From NCBI GenBank assembly GCA_019677205.1, contig JAAMXY010000699.1, positions 1 to 30,848 of the forward strand: 30,848 bases of DNA, read 5' to 3'. Shown here piece by piece: positions 1 through 9,166 of the stretch (within the stretch, counting starts at the first letter, position 1; the number at the start of each line of letters is the position of its first letter). The notes beneath the pieces are model-generated. The model worked only from the letters and a program-made list of their open reading frames with translations. It had not been told where the DNA came from and searched no databases. The position numbers and the translations under genes were made by a program. The stretch comes from Pinguiococcus pyrenoidosus. Taxonomy: Eukaryota > Sar > Pinguiophyceae > Pinguiochrysidales > Pinguiochrysidaceae.

Positions 1-249
1 CACCGGCGGAGAGCACACAGAACAGACGTTGATATCCCGGCGGGAAAAACGAACTTGCTCAATGCTTTGAAAACAAATCTCTGTTAAAGCTCACATGTAA
101 AGGCATACATCATACCTTTTGAATGCGGGAACACTTCCAACCCATCTTGTTTTCATCCATTCCCTTGGGAAGAGATTCCTTTGCCGCAGGGCCATTGTAG
201 CAGAACAAAGAATCTTCGGCGGCCTTGCCGCCCGCGCGGGAGCTTGTCG

Positions 250-281
250 GCACCTGAGCACCTGAGCACCTGAGCACCTGA
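250..281. repeat. 8-bp tandem repeat, GCACCTGA x4
   Basis: Four perfect copies of GCACCTGA lie head to tail. The period is not a multiple of three, and no convincing exon covers it. It lies just upstream of the first exon proposed for the neighbouring plus-strand gene and looks like a simple minisatellite. Confidence 0.9.
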
Positions 282-333
282 GCCTCTTCTTCCGGAGCGT
301 AAAGATCGGATTGGGAACTTTGCTGAGGAGACC

Positions 334-1648
334 ATGGTTGTCTCGGCCACGGCGTTCTCGCAAGTGCTCTTTTCTGCTGCCGTGGTAGCAATGTCCATCA
401 TTCCAAGGTATCTTTGGGCGCCTTGAAGCTCTGCTTCCTCAGAACGGGCTTTCTGGCTCGTGAGCGCGGCGAGGGTATCCACGCGAGACGAGCAAGAGGC
501 TGACGTGAGCTACAGGAAGCCAGGCGACGGATCCTTCTTCGGCGGCAACTTGAGTCGCCCTTTTCGCAAGCTTCTGTTCTGCCAGTTCTTGGCTCGCCTA
601 GCGGCTCTGTTTGTGTTCAAGGACAAAGATAGTGTCTTGTACTCGACGAGTCTCTACTGGAGCTGCATCGGTAGGCTTCTTCCCTCTCGTCGTCTGCTAA
701 GGGTTTTCCGAGAGCAGCCCGTCAGTCTCACTGGGTCGCTTGCGACGCGCGGTCTACGGTTCCAGCGCTAGAGGGCTGCGGCTTCATCTTTGTCTGCCTG
801 TTGGTGCCCTATCTCATTCAGGTTCGTCGCTTTGAGCTGGAGCAGCATTGGCACGAGAACAGCGGGAGCCACTCACCTGGGTGTCTGCAGTCCAAGTTGG
901 CGCACCGTGTCAACATCCCGTCGTACATGAGGCTGCTTCCATGGGTGCAGCTCTACGTTCCTCTGGCAGTTGTAGCGGTCGCTCTCAATGTGTGGACGGA
1001 GTCAAAGATAGGTGAGGAAGGCCACGGGGCCAAACGATACTGCCTGAACGACTTCCTCTTTGGAGGCTGCTCATCTGACGGGCTGATGTCGCAGGATGGA
1101 TCGTCAAGAAACTTGCGGATGCCTCCAGCGCCATTCCTGTACTGCGCACGCTTCGCTTGTCCGAGGCGGTAACTGGTCATCGCATGACGGCCAGCTCTTT
1201 CAAAGTCATGGAGTGGTGCTTCGTCCTTTCCTGCCTCGGATCCTGTGCAGGTGACCCACGGCCCAAACCTCGTTTCGGTCCCCATCGGTCTCACAGGATT
1301 TGTGCCTCCGACGCAGCGTTCTACGCAGAAACCTTTTGGACAGGTACGGCGCTTCGCTTGCCTGATCCGAGTGCTGTAGCGTTTTGGTCTTTCGATCCTG
1401 AGACGAAGTTGGATTTCCGCCCTCCTTTCCTTCCACGACCAGATCACAAGATGCAGTTCCAGGGCTACAAGATCTATGGGCACTTCGCAGCGTGGTCTCG
1501 GTTGCTGATGCACGGCCTCTTCCTCAACGAGAGCGAAGCAGCATACGAGGCGTCCACGGCTTCCTCGCCGGAACGCAACGAGGATCACAGGACCGCGACC
1601 GGAGCCGCCCACGAGCATGCTCATGTTGGAGGCATGGTGCCAGTGTGA
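334..1648 (+). CDS. Unrecognised multi-exon membrane protein (model)
   Basis: I do not recognise this protein. The model joins six exons by GT-AG splicing: 334-407, 516-670, 772-1011, 1095-1168, 1251-1343 and 1463-1648. The total is 822 nt with every phase consistent, giving about 273 residues. No single open frame spans it. The support is that splicing joins protein-like segments: an N-terminal hydrophobic stretch (VVSATAFSQVLFSAAVVAMS), a hydrophobic helix rebuilt across the second intron (CGFIFVCLLVPYLIQV), another before the third intron (LYVPLAVVAVALNV), and then an amphipathic basic segment (WIVKKLADASSAIPVL). The proposed introns (83-119 nt) match the size of those in the secure genes here. 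The 3' end is uncertain: another frame at about 1623-1769 (YGVYIPEPDYKFALRALVL) also looks coding, so a further intron may exist. A gene on the opposite strand at 153-482 cannot be excluded. Confidence 0.42.
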
Positions 1649-2208
1649 ACGTGTTGCATCCAGATGCTATGGTGTGTATATTCCAGAACCCGACTACAAG
1701 TTTGCTCTGCGAGCGTTGGTGCTGCATGATCGATGGGAGTTCGGCCGCGTCTCAGGTGGCGGGCGCCTAAAGCTTTCTTGACTTAGTGTCTTTCGCTCCT
1801 CGGCTCTAGAGCTTTCACGAAGATGGAGGAATGCGTCTGCAGTGGTGAAGCTGTGAGAGCTAATCTGGCGCTGTGGGCGCTGGTTTGCTGGGCGCTGGAA
1901 CGCCGCAATCCGAGTCAGGATCTCAGTTTTGACAATCCAGCGCCACGCCAATCACAGCTATTCTAATGATGTCATCCAAGTCGCTCTGCGGGCTTCATAC
2001 GGAAAGTTCATTCTGCATCCGCAAAGCGCACCAATGGACCGGCGTATGCTCTGTATTTCAAACTATTTCATCTCCATTTGTGAGCTTCTTCCAATTGACC
2101 CATTACAGAGCAGCAGCAAGCGCAAAAGCCACTGCGCCGCCCAAACGCCACCGATTCGGAGCTTTTGCGCGAAAGAGCAGCTGCGCAGAGCGCCGGTGCG
2201 ACAGCGGA

Positions 2209-4197
2209 ATGGATCAGAAGGCGGCGCAGCAGTCAGAGACTTCCACCGTCGAAGGCGCGGACGTTCCGAGTCCCGAAGGCGCCGCTGTGCCACCGGAAGT
2301 ACGGCGGGATTTCGCGCTCTTTGACAGCGTTCACCCTTACGTGCCGACGTTCATCTCGGATGTGGCGTCTCATTTCTCTGTACAAGAGCAGATGACCGTC
2401 TTTCGCCGGGTGTGCAAGCTCTTCGCGCGCGCCACGCCGCCGTTCCTGCCGCTGTACATCGAGCTTAAGCACCCGGCCATCGACCTTATGCTGCACGCTC
2501 AAACTTACGACACCTTGCCTTGGCAGTGTAAGGCTGGCGATGAGCTGCTTCTACCTCACGAGAACCTGCCTATGTATGGCGAGAACAGGAGGGACTTCTG
2601 GTCCATGCGCCTCACCTGCGTGGAGACCACCGAGGCCGACTGTATCTTTCAGGTGGAGGCGAGGATCCGGCCGGATCACCCGACCTTGGTGGACTCCTTT
2701 GATCTGCAGTCCGGCGCGATGACGTTCCATCTTCCATTTCCGAGCACTGACGATGACAGTGAAGAGTCGGAGATCCGCAAGGACTTCGAAGGGAGCATCG
2801 TCGGTTGGGCGCAAGAGCTTCACGAGGCACACAGCTCGAAGGAGGCGCCGCTCGCCACGTCGCTTCCCGAGGATGCCGTCCAGGAGGGCCGCTGGTCGGC
2901 CTTCGCCGTGGTGGACCTGGGAAAGTACAGCATCTTCGATTTTCTTGGAATCACGCCTCCGGAGGGGTGGCGATCGACGCTCAACTCGGGCTACTTCGAT
3001 CTTCCCATCGAAGTGGAGGAGTGGATCTACGGCATCCTCAACGTGGGCAACGACAAGTATTACCGCCAGATGAGGCAGTTCGAAGAGCAGACGCCCCAGG
3101 AGGGCGTCTGCTTCCTCGACAACTTCCTCACCGAGAACCAGCGCGGGAGCCTGGCGAGGGCCATCGAACGCCTCCGCGCGTCGCAGGCCGAGCCGGACTA
3201 CCATCCCATGTCGGACAACAAGGTCAGAGACCTGGTCCACCCCGCCTTGTTCTCCTACGTCAAGGGCGAGTCTCCGTTCTTCGGCTCCTTAGACTTGGCA
3301 AGTCCTGACGACTCTCCGAAGTGGCTGAAGGAGCGACCTGGCGAACACGCGCAAAGCCCGGCCGAGGACATGTGGGGGCGGCCGTACGAGGACTCCAAGT
3401 ACCAGTGGCTGCCCACGTACTTCTCCGTCTCCCTGGTGGGCAAGGTGGCAATCGAGGGTGCGATCAACGGCATCGATCGCAATGCTCATCCCGAGCTGTA
3501 CGGCGAACTTGCCAGCCTGTTTCAGCGGGCGCTGCCGCTGCTCGAGCACGCGTGGACGTACGGGAAGCACGTCAAGTTCTTCACCGAGCCCGACGTGCCT
3601 CTCGACGACTTGGAGATGCCCCTGGTCGAGCCGCTACGCGGGCTCCGCCTGCAGGTGATCACGAAGATCGTCGACTACGAGCTGCAGCTGGGCCAGGAGT
3701 ACGAAGGGGTTTGGCACGTTGAAGGCATGTCCCACGAGAACATCGTCGCCACAGCCGTGTACGTCGCCGAGCGCGACGAATGCATCCAGGGAGGCGCGCT
3801 GCGCTTCAAGCGGGCCTTCACGCAATACGAAGGCAACCACTTCTTCTACGAGGTACCGCAGGAGCGGTCCCATTTCGTCGAAGAATTCGCCGAAGTCGGC
3901 ACGCTGCCAATCGGGACGCTCGAGACGCTCGACAATCGCTTGCTCGTGTTCCCAAACTCGCACGTGCACAAAATCGGGAAGATGGTGAATAACGGAAGCG
4001 GCTTTGGAAGGCGGCGGATCGTGGTCTTCTTCCTGGTGAACCCGCACGTGAGGATCGTCAGCACGCAGGAGGTTCCCGACCAACGGAACAGCATGTCGCT
4101 GGAACAAGCCAAGGAGCATCGCCTGGAGCTCATGAAGGAGCGGCGCCTTCACAAGCAGGATTGGAACGTCCGTGATCTCAACTTGTGCGAGCACTAA
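2209..4197 (+). CDS. DUF4246 family protein, copy 1 (putative 2OG/Fe(II) dioxygenase)
   Basis: This is an intronless gene of 662 residues. The C-terminal two thirds match the DUF4246 family, which is common in fungi and thought to have the double-stranded beta-helix fold of 2-oxoglutarate/Fe(II) oxygenases. Landmarks are KYQWLPTYF, the NGIDR segment, LRLQVITKIVDYEL, WHVEGMSHENIVATAVY (H503 and E505 as an H-x-E iron site), FPNSHVHK (H585/H587, distal histidine) and the family's closing VRIVSTQEVPDQ and EHRLELMKERR. Residues 45-80 resemble an F-box-like helix pair (PTFISDVASHFSVQEQ then a VCKLF segment). The frame stays open upstream to 1966, but the start at 2209 is preferred because it aligns with the start of the downstream paralogue and gives nearly the same length (662 against 663). 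The substrate is unknown. Confidence 0.85.
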   Translation: MDQKAAQQSETSTVEGADVPSPEGAAVPPEVRRDFALFDSVHPYVPTFISDVASHFSVQEQMTVFRRVCKLFARATPPFLPLYIELKHPAIDLMLHAQTYDTLPWQCKAGDELLLPHENLPMYGENRRDFWSMRLTCVETTEADCIFQVEARIRPDHPTLVDSFDLQSGAMTFHLPFPSTDDDSEESEIRKDFEGSIVGWAQELHEAHSSKEAPLATSLPEDAVQEGRWSAFAVVDLGKYSIFDFLGITPPEGWRSTLNSGYFDLPIEVEEWIYGILNVGNDKYYRQMRQFEEQTPQEGVCFLDNFLTENQRGSLARAIERLRASQAEPDYHPMSDNKVRDLVHPALFSYVKGESPFFGSLDLASPDDSPKWLKERPGEHAQSPAEDMWGRPYEDSKYQWLPTYFSVSLVGKVAIEGAINGIDRNAHPELYGELASLFQRALPLLEHAWTYGKHVKFFTEPDVPLDDLEMPLVEPLRGLRLQVITKIVDYELQLGQEYEGVWHVEGMSHENIVATAVYVAERDECIQGGALRFKRAFTQYEGNHFFYEVPQERSHFVEEFAEVGTLPIGTLETLDNRLLVFPNSHVHKIGKMVNNGSGFGRRRIVVFFLVNPHVRIVSTQEVPDQRNSMSLEQAKEHRLELMKERRLHKQDWNVRDLNLCEH

Positions 4198-5275
4198 TAT
4201 CCTGAGCGAGCTTCGTGGAAACCCGTGAGACACTCGGTGACGCCGCGTCAGACCGGCCCCGATTGCACGTCGTTGAAAGAGACGCATGCTAGCATGAAAG
4301 CGGCTAGGGGAGATGAAGAAGTGCTGAGACGTGCACCGAAACGCAGCAGATGAGAGAGGATTGATGTCTTCTGCGGCAGAGTTGGGGAGGGAGACAGACA
4401 GGAGGAAGAGCCACCCGATATGTCGGTTCGACGGATCCGAAGGAATCGATTTCGTGCTGATAATTATTAACATGGACATGAAGATGAACGTGAAAATGAA
4501 CATTAAGATGAACATGTACATCAAGATGGACATGAAAATGAACATGAACATGAACATGAACATGAACATGAACATGAACATGAACATGAACATGAACATG
4601 AACATGAACATGAACAATAAGATGAACATGAACATGAAGATGTAGATGAAATACATCTTGCTAGCAGTGGCGCCAAAATGCGAATCCTTCCAATTCACAC
4701 CCCTTAAACGCTCCTCTCTCATCCACCAACACAGCAGCAGGAATCAAATCAGTGGAGGAAGAGGAAAGTCGCCTCGTTGGACTCTCGAGGAGATGCCGCA
4801 CCTTCTGGTGTCTGTAGGCTTGGCAACCTCGCCACCAGAAGCGCAGTATCCAGGCAGCCGCCCCATCCCGTAGCAAGTCGAAGGCGCCAGATAAAAGCGG
4901 GTGCAATGCGGATGATTTGAGGATATCCTGCATTGCTGTTACAAGTTCCGAGCCAATCGCAGCGCGGTGGCGACGCTTTGCGTTTCGCGTAGACAGCGCA
5001 AAGAAATCCTTCTGCAAGCGTAGCTGGCCCCTGATTGCTCCCAGTGCAGGTTTTGAATGTTAGTTTCTTTGGGACCCCTATAATTCAATCGAACTGGCGG
5101 CAAGATCCACCGCGGTTGGAATCCAATCTGCCAAAGACGCGCAGAGAGACTCCGCGAATCGTACGGCCGTAAAACGCTGGTATATCTTTCAGAAACGCCG
5201 CATTCTCATGCGCAGCGCCGTGCGTCAGCGCCACTAGACAGCTCCGGAGGTGCCAGCAGCACTGCGTCGCGGGAG
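4198..5275. other. Intergenic region between the two DUF4246 paralogues
   Basis: This stretch of about 1.08 kb has no supportable gene. It holds the 3' flank of the first paralogue, the ATGAAC microsatellite and the 5' flank of the second paralogue. The long open frames across the microsatellite on both strands (MN repeats on plus, FM repeats on minus) come from a 6-nt repeat that contains no stop, not from selection. Confidence 0.7.
4538..4615. repeat. ATGAAC hexanucleotide microsatellite, 13 perfect units
   Basis: Thirteen uninterrupted ATGAAC units cover 78 nt. Degenerate ATGAAN/ATGGAC copies extend the tract on both sides, from roughly 4470 to 4643. It lies between two tandem paralogues and could be length-polymorphic. 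It generates artefactual Met-Asn and Phe-Met open frames on opposite strands. Confidence 0.95.
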
Positions 5276-7267
5276 ATGGAGCACAAGCGCCCGCGGCCGC
5301 AGAGCTGCGCGGAAGGAGCGGCGGATCCTCCGCTCGCAGAGGCGCAGGAGAAGAGGCCAAAGCTGTTGGAGCGCCCGTACGCGCTGCTGACTAGTGTACA
5401 TTCGTACGTGCCGACGTTCTGGGCCGCAGTGGCCGAGTATCTGTCCGTGGCAGAGCAGGTCCACGCGTTTCGGCCCCTGTGCAAACACTTTGCGGCCGCC
5501 GTGCCACGCTTCTTGCCTCTGAGGTTCCGCGCGGAACACCCGGCCGTCCACCTCATGGTCAAGGCGGAGAGCGAGGCGTACAGTCGCAGACAGCCGTGGT
5601 GCTGCTCTCCCGGAGATGAGCTGCTCTCTCCCGACCCGGGCACCATGCTGTCTGCGCTGTCCGACGCCAAGCAGGACTGGTCCATGCGCTTCGTGTGCGT
5701 GGACACCACGCCGGACGACTGTGTTTTTCACGTCTTCGCGCGGATTCTGCCGGACAACCGCGACCTGGTAGACTCGTTTGACTTGGACGCCAGGGTTATC
5801 AGCTTTCACATCCCCTGGCCTGTGCCCTGCGGCCGCTGGACGTCTTACTCGGGCTCCAAAGCGTTCCGGGGTACCGTAGTCGCGTGGGCGAGGGACCTGC
5901 ATGAGCTTCTCAGTGTCCAGCGCTTTCCGCCGCTGACCTCGCTGCCGGAGGATGCGGTTCAGGCGGGGCGTTGGACGGTCTACGCCGTGGTGGACCTCGG
6001 CCACGTTAGCATCTTTGACTTTCTTGACTTCTCGGCGCCTGACGGATGGCGCTCGGAAAAGAAGCCCATCAGCTCGCCTGAGCATCTGGAGTGTTGGGTG
6101 GATCGCATGCCGCTCATCAACTGCAAGAGGGTGTCCACCGAGCTGCACCGATATGCCGAGGCGGAAATCGATGAAGGCGTCGTCTACGTGGACGACGCCC
6201 TCAGTCCGAACCAGCGGGATCACTTGGCCCAACATGTTGAGAGGCTCCGATTGGCGCAAACGGAACCGGATTACCGGCCAATGACGGACGACAAAGTGCG
6301 GGACGTGGTGGATCCTTCTCTCTTCTCATACATAGACGGCGTGAGTCCGTTTGATGGCTCTCAAGACTTGGCAAGCGCTGATGAAGCCCCGAAGAGTTTG
6401 GACCTCGATCGCACTGGGCAGCTGCCGTCGCGCACAGGAGACCTGTGGGGTCGGCCCTACAAGGACTTCAAGTATCAGTGGCTGCCTACCTATTTTGCGG
6501 TGTCGTTGGGAGGACGAGTTCGGATCGAGGGCACCATCAACGGCATCGATCGTTCCCGTTACTCAGGCCTGTACGATTCCTTGGCGGCGTTGTTTGAGCG
6601 TGCCCTGCCGCTGCTCGAGCATGCATGGACGTTCGCGAAACGAATGAAGTTCTTCGAGCAACCGTTTGACCCGCATGCTGGAGACCAAACCGATGCCTGC
6701 CAACTGAGGCCACTTCGGGGCGTCCGGCTTCAGGTGATCACCAAGATCGTTGACTACGAGCTGCTCCCTGGTCAAGAGTATGAAGGCCTTTGGCACATGA
6801 AGGGCACATCCCATGAGAATATCGTCGCCTCCGCTGTCTACATATCCGAGCGCGATTCGACAATCCAAGGCGGTGCTCTTCGTTTCAAGCGTGGCTTTAC
6901 CCAAGAGGAAGGCGATCTTCTACAACGTATCCCGGTGGGGCGGCCTTGCTTCGTGGACGAGTTTCTTGGCGAGGGCACGCTGCCCCTAGGGACACTGCAC
7001 ACCTCCGAGAACCGACTTTTGGCGTTCCCGAACTCGCACTTCCACAAGATCGAGAAAATGACAAACGTTGGCGACGGCTTTGGAGCTTGTCGGATTGTGG
7101 CCTTCTACCTGGTGAATCCGCGTATCCGTGTCATCAGTACGCAGGAGGTGCCCGATCAACGGAGCAGTCTTTCGCTTCCATCGGCCAAGGAGCATCGCCT
7201 AGAGCTCGCGAAGGAACGGCGCCTTGATCGGCAAGAGGAGACGGTTTGGGAGGTTTTCGGCGACTGA
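5276..7267 (+). CDS. DUF4246 family protein, copy 2 (altered metal motif)
   Basis: This intronless 663-residue protein is collinear with copy 1 over its whole length, including the F-box-like N-terminal helix pair (PTFWAAVAEYLSVAEQ) and the DUF4246 core (KYQWLPTYFAVS, NGIDR, LRGVRLQVITKIVDYEL, VRIE-type strands). The ATG at 5276 follows an in-frame upstream region with no better start. The key difference is at the proposed iron site. Copy 1 reads WHVEG, while this copy reads WHMKG (H507, K509), so the acidic residue is replaced by lysine. The distal FPNSHFHK segment (H588/H590) and the closing VRVISTQEVPDQ-like strand are kept. The enzyme may be catalytically changed or dead, or the acidic ligand may be a different residue, such as the Glu in the following SHEN. 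Copy 1 lies about 1.1 kb upstream in the same orientation, so the pair is a tandem duplication. Confidence 0.85.
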   Translation: MEHKRPRPQSCAEGAADPPLAEAQEKRPKLLERPYALLTSVHSYVPTFWAAVAEYLSVAEQVHAFRPLCKHFAAAVPRFLPLRFRAEHPAVHLMVKAESEAYSRRQPWCCSPGDELLSPDPGTMLSALSDAKQDWSMRFVCVDTTPDDCVFHVFARILPDNRDLVDSFDLDARVISFHIPWPVPCGRWTSYSGSKAFRGTVVAWARDLHELLSVQRFPPLTSLPEDAVQAGRWTVYAVVDLGHVSIFDFLDFSAPDGWRSEKKPISSPEHLECWVDRMPLINCKRVSTELHRYAEAEIDEGVVYVDDALSPNQRDHLAQHVERLRLAQTEPDYRPMTDDKVRDVVDPSLFSYIDGVSPFDGSQDLASADEAPKSLDLDRTGQLPSRTGDLWGRPYKDFKYQWLPTYFAVSLGGRVRIEGTINGIDRSRYSGLYDSLAALFERALPLLEHAWTFAKRMKFFEQPFDPHAGDQTDACQLRPLRGVRLQVITKIVDYELLPGQEYEGLWHMKGTSHENIVASAVYISERDSTIQGGALRFKRGFTQEEGDLLQRIPVGRPCFVDEFLGEGTLPLGTLHTSENRLLAFPNSHFHKIEKMTNVGDGFGACRIVAFYLVNPRIRVISTQEVPDQRSSLSLPSAKEHRLELAKERRLDRQEETVWEVFGD

Positions 7268-8435
7268 TCAGCCCGCGGCCACTGCGTACACGAGCGCTAC
7301 CCAAGATCGTTTTGACAAGAAGTTTTGCCGGACGGATCGGCAGCTGAGTGCCAACCGCTGCCTCCTGGATTCGTTGTATGTAATCTGTAAGTATGAACAA
7401 GACCACAACGCAGCACATGACACGCAGCTACCACAGCAGCTGCGACGGCATGCGTCGTACCGGTGGTGTATCGGTATCCGCCTTTTGGACGAGCGTCAAG
7501 AGTAGTTGGGCCACCAGCCAAGTGCAGAGGGCAGTGGGGGTGAAGATGAAGCCGGCGCAGTGCGCCACTTACGGGGAGGCTTGCGCCAGCTCGTTTGGGA
7601 AGTGGCCAGTCTATCGGCTCCGTGGCAGGACGGCGGCGAAGCTGCAGCTTTCCATCCTTATGCACGGGACGAGCAAGAATAGACGTGTTGATAGATAAGA
7701 CGAGATCAAGTGTAGAAAAGAAAGCATCGCCGCGTTCCTCGCTCTACAATCATTCATCAGCGTTGGAGGTAAAGAAGCTGCTTGACATGCTCGTGGTTGT
7801 TGATGGAGCACCGCAAGAAATTTCATTGCTTTCCGGTCTGTGGACGCTGTCTTTGTGCTGTTTTGCGTTGGCGCCTTTGCGGGAGAGGCAGACGTTGGCA
7901 CGGTGGGCAAAGTTGCACGAACAGGTTGTGCCTATTCCCTTCACGTCCTCCCGCTCTCCCACGTGGCAGAGTCCGTCGACGAGCTTCGTATGAAGGAAAG
8001 GACGTGTATGTTGGCGGTTGGTCAGGTCTTTCCTTATCAAGTGTTGGCATCCAGAGCATTCTGGCAAGCTCTGTCGGTCTCGCAGACTCGGCGGCGACGG
8101 ATCGGTCGCTTCCCGCGGAGGTGAACGGCGGCAACACCGCCCGTGACCCGAGTCTGTCCTTCCGCAGCAGTGCGACTGCGTCAGGCCGACGCAGCGTGGA
8201 TATTTGAGCACGAGATGCTCCTCCCTGTGTCCGTTGGCCTCTCCTGGTCGACGCCTTGCGCCAAAGTCCCCATCGTCAAGCAGAGTTTCGTAGGAAGAAG
8301 TGTTTCGGTGTCTCTGCACTTCCGCGCTCGCGGTCTCCAGTCACCCTATTGGCGTCCGTTTCCAAGCTTCTCTAAGATGCTATCTTTCTGTAGTGTCTCG
8401 CATTCGAGGCGTTCCTCTCTGCGGCGTCGCTGGCG
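7268..8435. other. Region of about 1.17 kb with no resolvable gene
   Basis: Both strands have several medium open frames but I could not choose a model. On minus, 7428-7561 encodes a hydrophobic segment (LCTWLVAQLLLTLVQKADTD) that ends at a stop and could be a terminal exon. On plus, 7840-8124 reads VDAVFVLFCVGAFAGEADVG and onward without an ATG at its start, and 7453-7698 carries a C-x6-C pair. A short multi-exon gene is possible. No known family was recognised. Confidence 0.4.
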
Positions 8436-8861
8436 TCAGCGCGGATGGTCCTGCTCCACCACCAGGATCTGATCTCCGTCTTGAATGCCGGCGTCTTGGA
8501 GAGTCTCTTCCGGCATGTAGCGCCACCGAACAAAGGCCTCGTCGCTGGCGTCCACGACTTCGCGCTCTCCTACGAGCTTTCTACCCCTTCTGTACACGCG
8601 CACGTTCCACGTGACGCCGGCCACGGTGTCCGGCACGATGCCCAAGTTCACACACGCATGTCGGATGAGTTCTCCGCTCAGAATGGCCTCTTCCACGCGA
8701 CTCTGCGCCAGCTGGAGCTCTCCAGAGCCGGCCTGGAGACCGAGGAATTCCAGTTTGGGCATAGGGAGAGCGCCAAAGCGCGCGGGCGCCGCAGATGTTT
8801 GGCGCGGATTCGGACGGCTGAAAAGTGCGGCTCTGGACTGTGGAGATGGACGAGGTTTCAT
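8436..8861 (-). CDS. Small protein with C-terminal ubiquitin-like fold
   Basis: This is a single-exon frame of 141 residues. The first 33 residues are Arg/Pro/Ser/Ala-rich with almost no acidic residues and could be a mitochondrial-type presequence or a disordered tail. An internal Met (encoded at 8762) begins the folded part. The C-terminus, with RWRYMPEETLQDAGIQDGDQ followed by ILVVEQD, has the pattern of the last strands of a ubiquitin-like beta-grasp domain (TL..LGI.DGD.L.V). There is no terminal Gly-Gly, so it is not an obvious conjugated modifier. The family was not recognised. Upstream lies an AT-rich tract that probably holds its promoter. Confidence 0.6.
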   Translation of the reverse strand: MKPRPSPQSRAALFSRPNPRQTSAAPARFGALPMPKLEFLGLQAGSGELQLAQSRVEEAILSGELIRHACVNLGIVPDTVAGVTWNVRVYRRGRKLVGEREVVDASDEAFVRWRYMPEETLQDAGIQDGDQILVVEQDHPR

Positions 8862-8879
8862 CCTTTCGAGGTTGGCCGA

Positions 8880-9025
8880 GGTTTCTATATATCAAAAATT
8901 ATAGGATATTTGATTATGATGTGGATGTATGTACGATTGGTTTTAAATTTAGGCTGCACGTTTCAACGGGGAGAATACAAGTCTCGCTCAGAAATCTATG
9001 GTCCTGTCGATATATATTAACCAAT
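8880..9025. promoter_or_regulatory. AT-rich island upstream of the ubiquitin-like gene
   Basis: A markedly AT-rich stretch (TATATATCAAAAATTATAGG near 8884, TATATATTAACC near 9009) stands out in GC-rich surroundings. It begins about 20 nt upstream of the start codon at 8861 on the minus strand. It also lies downstream of the possible small secreted protein, so it may serve as promoter for one gene and 3' flank for the other. No defined TATA or Inr element could be assigned. Confidence 0.35.
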
Positions 9026-9166
9026 GGGAAGCTGCCATCGTTGTGTCTTCAACGATTTCGCCAACCACCACAGCGTATGGCGAATGGTTTGCCCTATCTA
9101 TCCGTCAAGCACGTGAAGATTCGATCACGAAGGACTTGTAGGGAGCGTTTCATATAAGTTTGAGAA

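Noticed and set aside
153-482. A 109-residue minus-strand frame at the left edge
   Set aside because: The first half is helix-like, but the 8-bp repeat interrupts it and no exons connect to it convincingly. The plus-strand model is stronger, though not certain.
3634-4722. A 362-residue minus-strand frame opposite DUF4246 copy 1 and the microsatellite
   Set aside because: It is a shadow: half is the repeat read as Phe-Met and the rest is antisense to a conserved protein.
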